Source of the DNA: JABSSA01 sp039984715
GTDB lineage: Bacteria > Pseudomonadota > Alphaproteobacteria > Rhodobacterales > Rhodobacteraceae
Length of the DNA: 64,000 nt
Direction of reading: 5' to 3'
Assembly (NCBI GenBank): GCA_039984715.1
Contig: JBDWUA010000005.1
Span: forward strand, 14,593 to 78,592
Shown here: positions 59,156-64,000 of the stretch, piece by piece
How the letters are laid out: every line of letters begins with the position of its first letter
Position numbering within the stretch: the stretch's first letter is position 1
The notes under the pieces: model-generated
The model's database searches: none
What the model saw: the letters and a program-made list of their open reading frames with translations, nothing else
Told to the model about the DNA's origin: nothing
Position numbers and translations under genes: made by a program

Positions 59156-60928
59156 ATGCTGAAAAATCATACTCAGACGCTTTGGGCCTTGTTGGGGTTG
59201 TTGATGATCGCGGCTCATCTGGGGCTAATCTTTTACGGGTTGGTCCCGAACTTGGTGTCGCGCCCATTGCATCTGGCGATGATTTTACCGTGGGTTTTCC
59301 TGTTTAAAGCATCAGGCCGGATGCAGTTTTCAATCAACTTAGCGATCACCATTGTCGGCATACTCTGCTGCCTTTGGATCGCGCTGAACCACCAATCCCT
59401 CAAGAACCAATACGGTTTTCTGGAAGGCCATGCGCAAACGCTCATGGCGATCTTTCTGCTGGCAATTGTGATGGAGGGCGCGCGCCGCATGATCGGTTGG
59501 CCGTTGCCAACTGTTGCGGGGTTGATGTTGGCCTATGGCCTGTTTGGCAACCATATCCCCGGCGAGTTTGGCCATTCTGGCACTCCACTGGGCAGTTTCC
59601 TTGGAACGTTGACGATTGCTGAAGGCGGCATTTGGGGCAGCCTCACGGGCGTCTCGGTCGGGGTTGTGTCGGTCTTTGTAATCTTCGGGGCCGTCTTGAA
59701 TGCGGGCGAAGCGGGGCAAGGGTTCATGAATGTCGCCAACGCCGCTGCTGGTCGCTTGCGGGGCGGCGCAGCAAAGGTGTCGGTGTTGTCTTCCGCGCTC
59801 TTTGGTTCGATCTCGGGATCTGCCTCTGCCAACGTGGCTTCAACCGGTGCTGTGACATTGCCTGCGATGACCAAGCTGGGGTACCCCAAACGCCTCGCTG
59901 CCGCTGTCGAGGCGGTCGCCTCTTCGGGTGGGCAAATCATGCCTCCGTTGATGGGGGCTGGCGCCTTCGTAATGGTCGAACTTACAGGCGTGCCCTACAC
60001 CGACATCATGTTCGCGGCGATTTTACCGGCCGTCTTGTTCTTTGTTGCCGTCTGGCTGGGGATCGATGCCTATGCGACCCGCTACGATCTCAAGGAAGTT
60101 CCGGCCGAACAGCGGCCACTTCGGCGCGACGTGATCGTAACATCTGCATTCTTTTCGATCCCGTTTACGGTGCTTTTGGTTTCGATGTTTGCGTTTGAAT
60201 ACACACCACAATATTCAGCGGCATTGGCCATTTTCGTGGGTTTGATGGCGTTGCTTTTCAACGGAAAGACCGGGTTTGATCAGAAGCTGGGGATCGAACG
60301 CTTGGGCACAGCCTGCCTGAATGCAGGGCGTCAAATTGCAATGATCGGCTCAATCATCATCTGTGCGTCGATCGTGATCGGGGTCCTTGGCATTACAGGT
60401 CTTGGCGTCAAATTGACCTCGTTTATCGTGTCAGGTTCGGGTGGCTTGCTTTGGCCATCCTTGCTGTTGACGGCGCTTGCGTGCCTCTTGCTTGGTATGG
60501 AGGTGCCCACCACGGCAGCCTATGTCATCTGCGTCTCAGTTGCAGGCCCTGCGCTGATTGACCTTGGGTTGGAACCACTTCAAGCGCATCTGTTTGTGTT
60601 CTGGTTTGCGTTGCTTTCAACGATCACCCCCCCGGTGTGTGGGGCCGTGTTTATCGCGGCGGGCATGGTTGGTGAAAACTGGCTGAAAGTCGCGCTAAGC
60701 GCTATGGCCCTTGGCATTGGCCTTTACATCATCCCACTTGGAATGATCGCAAACGCTGACATCATTCGGCTACAAACAAACCCGCTGGGATCGGGCTTGG
60801 CTTTTGTGCAAATGGCCCTTGGGCTTGGGTGCCTGTCATTTGGCGTCATCTCAAACTTTAGAGTTCCTATTAGATTGCTTCTTGGTCTAATTGGGATCGG
60901 AGTTATCTTTGTGCGCCTGTTTCTTTGA
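59156..60928 (+). CDS. TRAP transporter fused permease (DctQ-DctM fusion, TAXI type)
   Basis: This 590-residue membrane protein joins the small (about 1-120) and large (about 125-590) TRAP subunits, as is usual for TAXI systems. Motifs: AGRLRGGAAKVSVLSSALFG, SISGSASANVASTGAVTLP, SSGGQIMPPLMGAGAFVMVE, LGMEVPTTAAYVICVSVAGP and FALLSTITPPVCGAVFIAAG. It imports an organic acid with Na+ or H+. Together with the NitT importer and the shikimate dehydrogenase-like enzyme it may belong to one carboxylate-use locus. Confidence 0.94.
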   Translation: MLKNHTQTLWALLGLLMIAAHLGLIFYGLVPNLVSRPLHLAMILPWVFLFKASGRMQFSINLAITIVGILCCLWIALNHQSLKNQYGFLEGHAQTLMAIFLLAIVMEGARRMIGWPLPTVAGLMLAYGLFGNHIPGEFGHSGTPLGSFLGTLTIAEGGIWGSLTGVSVGVVSVFVIFGAVLNAGEAGQGFMNVANAAAGRLRGGAAKVSVLSSALFGSISGSASANVASTGAVTLPAMTKLGYPKRLAAAVEAVASSGGQIMPPLMGAGAFVMVELTGVPYTDIMFAAILPAVLFFVAVWLGIDAYATRYDLKEVPAEQRPLRRDVIVTSAFFSIPFTVLLVSMFAFEYTPQYSAALAIFVGLMALLFNGKTGFDQKLGIERLGTACLNAGRQIAMIGSIIICASIVIGVLGITGLGVKLTSFIVSGSGGLLWPSLLLTALACLLLGMEVPTTAAYVICVSVAGPALIDLGLEPLQAHLFVFWFALLSTITPPVCGAVFIAAGMVGENWLKVALSAMALGIGLYIIPLGMIANADIIRLQTNPLGSGLAFVQMALGLGCLSFGVISNFRVPIRLLLGLIGIGVIFVRLFL

Positions 60929-61729
60929 GCAGTAGCAATAGTCAGGACGATATTGCCAAGCTTTTTAGGGGACTGAACCACCACGGCTTTGCCGAAGACT
61001 GTTAGGATCTTCTTACACGACAAGGTTACGGCAGTCTTTCGCTATTACCCTGATACTAAACGATAAATAAGAATAGAACTCACGACCTTATCCTTAATTC
61101 TTGTTCGCAGCTCAATCACGAGATAAGCGCTTCGGAAAACTTATTGTGTGACTGGTGGAAAATATATAGTGTGACTGGCTGTAAAACGAGCCATAGATTC
61201 CCCAATTTCCCTTATGTAACCAATTGTTTTAATTAGGACCCGTGTTTGGATATCCTCCTTTGGCACCTATAGAAAACACGTATTATGCACGTTAAATCTA
61301 AGTACCATTTCGCCTGAAAATTGAACCCTTAGCTTGTTTGGATGTCGCACGTGCCCGCGAAGTCGCTCTCTCACATCACTGAAAATCAAAAACAAGCTGC
61401 TGTGACATATTCAGCATCCTGATTTTTCACCCCAAAGACGCTTCTGCTTTCAATGTAATTTCTGCTGCAGCACACGCACCTTCTCCAGCCTCAAGGTGTA
61501 TGAATTGAAGACCTAACACCTTTTTGAGATTGGCCAGACCATGTCCGCTAAGGCTTGGACCCTATCGACGCCGAACATCAGCAATTTCGATAGAAACGAG
61601 CAAGCAAACGACAAAACGGACTTTCACACGTCACGCAGCAGAGGTCGAGTTCGAGCCCAAAGTGACCAATGCTGCAACTTGCTCGAATGTCTGTTAACAA
61701 TAGTGACACTGAAAATCGGGTCCAACAAT
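60929..61729. other. AT-richer intergenic stretch without a supported gene
   Basis: These 800 bp are visibly richer in A and T than the regions to the left and contain only broken short frames. A 10-bp direct repeat GTGTGACTGG occurs at 61146 and 61169. I see no RNA gene, intact gene or clear terminator for the TRAP operon. It marks the passage into accessory DNA. Confidence 0.5.
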
Positions 61730-62320
61730 ATGCAAAGAAATGAAGTTCATTGGGCGCAGGAAATGCTCAACTACTCTGACACGTGGTTAGAATTGGGCGT
61801 CTTAACAAATGAAATTGCTCTGAACCAAATGCACCTATGGATGAGGGATGACGCTGACAAGAACACCGAGCATTATCGCTATGGGGCTTGGCGTCATTAT
61901 TGGAATGTAAAAAAATCAATAACGAGTAGCGAACTCGAAAAATGCATAATATTGGCAATCTCAGACCCTGACGTTGGGATGGGTGGTGCGATTTTGCATG
62001 ATATATTGAATGCTTACTGGTTGTCAGAAAAACAATTTGAATTGGTTAGCGAACAATTTCGAACATTCCGTGACAAGTGGAGTCTTCCGAACTCAGAAAG
62101 AATTATTGATCGGCAGCTTCTCTACCGAAGTTTGACCGAAAACAACTCACCGAAAGACTTGGACCGCGTTGTACGAATAGGTGACTCTCAGATACAAAGA
62201 CATGTTGTTGATAGGTATCGACTGCATCAAGAGACCCTAGAATACCTTGAAAAGAAAGGCCTAGTTAGGGCTGTTCGTAATATCGCTCGTGTTAAGTTGC
62301 GGCGGCGTGAACATTTCTGA
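61730..62320 (+). CDS. Hypothetical protein of the accessory region
   Basis: I do not recognise this family. From the ATG at 61730 (MQRNEVHWAQEMLNYSDTWL) the product has 196 residues; the frame continues upstream for 63 codons but that part looks non-coding. It is rich in helix-forming and aromatic residues (EHYRYGAWRHYWNVKKSITS) and ends in a very basic tail (ARVKLRRREHF). There is no signal or membrane segment. Its base composition is AT-rich relative to the metabolic loci, which suggests transfer. Confidence 0.6.
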   Translation: MQRNEVHWAQEMLNYSDTWLELGVLTNEIALNQMHLWMRDDADKNTEHYRYGAWRHYWNVKKSITSSELEKCIILAISDPDVGMGGAILHDILNAYWLSEKQFELVSEQFRTFRDKWSLPNSERIIDRQLLYRSLTENNSPKDLDRVVRIGDSQIQRHVVDRYRLHQETLEYLEKKGLVRAVRNIARVKLRRREHF

Positions 62321-62622
62321 TTCAGTTATGAAGCTGTCGTGCTCGCAAGAACAACGTATGTTCGCTTTGTCCGCGGACTGTGATTTCACCAACCATGCGG
62401 TTTTGCGGTTGCGGTGAATGTCGGCAAGCCAAACTTCTTGTTCGTTGCATTGGCAATATGAATCAGAATTCAACTTGTAATCAATTTTGAGTGCTTCTAA
62501 TTTAAATTTCGCTCTCTATTCGTAGTAGAGAATTTCAAGTCAAACATATAATCGGTGTTATTTTTATTGGCATTAAAAGAGTTGAAGAGTTCCGAAATTT
62601 CTCGGAACAGAGACTATCGGAT
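62321..62622. other. Intergenic stretch, nothing recognised
   Basis: About 300 bp with short frames only, including a 70-codon minus-strand frame (62261-62473) that overlaps the preceding gene and has no recognisable product. No RNA gene or terminator is evident. Confidence 0.4.
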
Positions 62623-63048
62623 ATGTGGTTCTCGGTTGAGATTTCCATTGATTTCACATCAGTTACTTCAAAGTACGCTGAGATAGGAAAAACGTGGTCC
62701 ATGGCGGGTCTGTGTGTCAATCACAACAGGTTTTCTGCTAACGATGCCTTTTTTGTCTTTCTCAAAGACCGTAAAGGGTACGTTGCAACTGTCGGCGCTC
62801 GTTGCGACTCTCACAATGAGACATCTTCAGACCTATACTTTCGAGACTTGTTCAATCGTCAGCATCCGGCACCTGATGACGGCGAAAATATAGAAGGTCT
62901 TGCGCCCGACTTTTCAAAGTTACGAGGGCAACTGATCTACTTCGGTGCGCTATTCGTGTCCGAGCGCCCTCGCAATTCGGGTATGAGGATTTCGCACGCT
63001 TTGATCTGTCCGTCACGGCCTTCGAGACAGACAGCATTGCTTTGGTAA
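62623..63048 (+). CDS. Hypothetical protein, probably frameshifted near its 3' end
   Basis: The frame from ATG 62623 gives 141 residues (MWFSVEISIDFTSVTSKYAE), unrecognised, with coding-like content up to about LRGQLIYFGALFVSER. After about 62965 this frame becomes Arg/Ser/Pro-rich and loses that character. Another frame takes over with FGYEDFARFDLSVTAFETDS followed by IALVRECLSLVMISG and a stop near 63102. A one-base indel near 62965 is inferred. The likely gene end is 18-20 bp before the IS3 element, so the region is decaying. Confidence 0.5.
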   Translation: MWFSVEISIDFTSVTSKYAEIGKTWSMAGLCVNHNRFSANDAFFVFLKDRKGYVATVGARCDSHNETSSDLYFRDLFNRQHPAPDDGENIEGLAPDFSKLRGQLIYFGALFVSERPRNSGMRISHALICPSRPSRQTALLW

Positions 63049-63182
63049 GGGAGTGTCTTTCGCTCGTCATGATATCCGGATTGTGTTGTGATCAATTTTA
63101 GGATTAACGATCACACGATCTGAGGTGCCCCTAGATTTGCAGATGGTTTGCTTGGTAATTTTGGAACCAAGGAGAGACGGAT

Positions 63183-63465
63183 ATGAACAAGGGCATTCGG
63201 TTTACGGATGAGTTCAAACAGGACGCTGTAGCGCAGGTTGTTGAACGTGGTTACCTGGTCAGCGAAGTGGTTGAGCGGCTCGGGTATCAGCAACAAGTCG
63301 CTGTACACTTGGAAGGCGCAATTTGCGAAGTCACCTCGTGTGCGATCAGAGGTCGCGGAACAGGCTGCAGAGATCAAGCGGTTGAAGCGCGAGTTGGCCC
63401 GCGTAACCGAGGAGCGCACAATCCTAAAAAAGGCGACCGCGTACTTCGCGCACGAGTCTCAGTGA
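63183..63465 (+). pseudogene. IS3-family orfA (DNA-binding part), frameshifted
   Basis: Translation from ATG 63183 (GGAGAG upstream) gives MNKGIRFTDEFKQDAVAQVV then ERGYLVSEVVERLG, the helix-turn-helix start of IS3 OrfA. The continuing part SNKSLYTWKAQFAKSPRV and the leucine-zipper-like EIKRLKRELARVTEERTIL are in the next frame. The expected junction ERLG-ISNKSLYTW is restored if one G is removed from the GGG at 63282-63284. This copy is therefore probably inactive unless the base is a sequencing error. Confidence 0.8.
63426..63432 (+). promoter_or_regulatory. Programmed -1 frameshift site (A6G) of the IS3 element
   Basis: AAAAAAG is read as A-AAA-AAG in the orfA frame, and orfB is exactly in the -1 frame and open across this point. 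This is the standard signal for making the OrfAB transposase in IS3-family elements. Confidence 0.8.
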
Positions 63466-64000
63466 AGTACGCGTTCATAGTGGCTCACCGTACCGAGTTT
63501 TCAGTGCGGTCCATGTGTCGTGTGCTGGCGGTGCATTTTAGCGGTTTCTATGCATGGCTTAAAGAACCGTTAAGCGTACGTGCGCTTGAAGATGCGCGCC
63601 AAACTGAACTCATCCAGCAGGCATGGGCCGACAGCGGCAAGGTCTATGGGTATCGTAAATTGACCGACGATCTGCGTGATCAAGGCGAGATCTGCTCGGA
63701 GAACCGTGTAGCGCGCTTGGCTAGCTTGGCAGGCATCTCAGCACAGATTGGATACAAACGTCGACCTAGACGGTATGGTGGCAAGCCATCGGTTGTCTCC
63801 GATAACACATTAGATCGGCAGTTCGAAGTTGATGCCCCTGACCGTGTTTGGGTGACCGACATTACTTACATCAGGACCCATGAAGGCTGGTCGTACCTCG
63901 CTGTGGTTATCGACCTGTTCTCACGGCGTGTCGTGGGCTTGTCGATGCAGTCGCGCATGACAACCGACCTAGCCCTACAAGCATTGCTGAGCGCCGTTTG
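63462..64000 (+). CDS. IS3-family transposase orfB (partial, runs off the window)
   Basis: The frame from GTG 63462 (VKYAFIVAHRTEFSVRSMCR) overlaps the orfA stop and is open to the end. It has the HTH_21 segment (VYGYRKLTDDLRDQGEICSE) and the start of the rve integrase core with the first catalytic Asp in RVWVTDITYIRTHEGWSYLA, followed by VVIDLFSRRVVGLSM. The second Asp and the Glu of the DDE triad lie beyond 64000. The protein is normally made as an OrfAB fusion. Confidence 0.9.
   Translation, partial: MKYAFIVAHRTEFSVRSMCRVLAVHFSGFYAWLKEPLSVRALEDARQTELIQQAWADSGKVYGYRKLTDDLRDQGEICSENRVARLASLAGISAQIGYKRRPRRYGGKPSVVSDNTLDRQFEVDAPDRVWVTDITYIRTHEGWSYLAVVIDLFSRRVVGLSMQSRMTTDLALQALLSAV

Larger units (their letters stand above)
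63121..64000 (+). mobile_element. IS3-family insertion sequence, cut by the window edge
   Basis: The element carries the two overlapping frames orfA and orfB of IS3-family transposons with an A6G slip site between them. The left end is placed at TGAGGTGCCCCTAG (63121) because IS3 ends start with TG and the orfA ribosome site follows about 50 bp later; the right end is outside the window, so the inverted repeat cannot be confirmed. The orfA frame is interrupted by an apparent one-base insertion. Confidence 0.82.

Noticed and set aside
61146..61178. 10-bp direct repeat GTGTGACTGG as a target-site duplication
   Set aside because: The copies are only 23 bp apart with no mobile element between them, so a chance or simple duplication is more likely.

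Overview
The window looks like a chromosomal segment of a marine Rhodobacterales bacterium (Roseobacter-type alphaproteobacterium, moderate GC by eye). The best taxonomic evidence is the block ccoS-I-H-G / ccoP-Q-O-N / fnrL / hemN, a classic Rhodobacter-type arrangement with exact FNR boxes. A complete frcB-C-A-type sugar importer with a ROK regulator, TAXI-type TRAP and NitT-type importers, and a DUF6525 gene fit the same group. No taxon name can be read from the sequence itself.

Layout. (1) 1-2500: edge of an integrated element, with a P4-type integrase and a hypothetical gene, ending at the 3' end of a tRNA-Ser(GCU). (2) 3.1-13.1 kb: cbb3 oxidase structural and assembly genes, the oxygen regulator FnrL and the anaerobic coproporphyrinogen dehydrogenase HemN, with three perfect TTGAT-N4-ATCAA sites. 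(3) 13.2-14.3 kb: a frameshifted TylF-type methyltransferase relic and an exported ankyrin protein. (4) 14.5-21.3 kb: a nickel/peptide-family ABC importer, a small secreted protein and a divergent MFS exporter with a His-rich tail, probably for a metal or metallophore. (5) 21.5-33 kb: aconitase X, then an amino-acid uptake and catabolism operon (two aminotransferases, FAD oxidoreductase, polar-amino-acid ABC importer) with a MocR regulator and an SDR. (6) 32.6-35.6 kb: Rrf2 regulator and VOC protein, divergent from a COG0523 GTPase, DUF1826 and DUF6525. (7) 35.7-37 kb: a second-type tryptophanyl-tRNA synthetase behind a leader that encodes a Trp-Trp leader peptide and a four-segment attenuator. 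(8) 37-49.5 kb: sugar locus with frcA-C-B, frcR, transketolase, ribulokinase-like FGGY kinase and a CUT1 ABC importer. (9) 50.1-53.2 kb: iron-siderophore-type ABC importer behind a candidate iron-responsive operator. (10) 53.6-60.9 kb: shikimate-dehydrogenase-like gene with a heptamer repeat at its start, GntR regulator, NitT/TauT ABC importer, a 50-codon relic of an FAD oxidoreductase, and a TAXI TRAP importer. (11) 60.9-64 kb: AT-richer accessory DNA with hypothetical or broken genes and an IS3-family element cut by the window edge.

The most notable observations are regulatory RNA structures: the trpS attenuator; a hairpin after ccoP whose loop is complementary over 11-12 nt to the predicted 5' ends of the ccoN and ccoG mRNAs; and a stem-loop directly after the solute-binding-protein gene in all seven importer operons. 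No CRISPR array, rRNA or complete prophage was seen.
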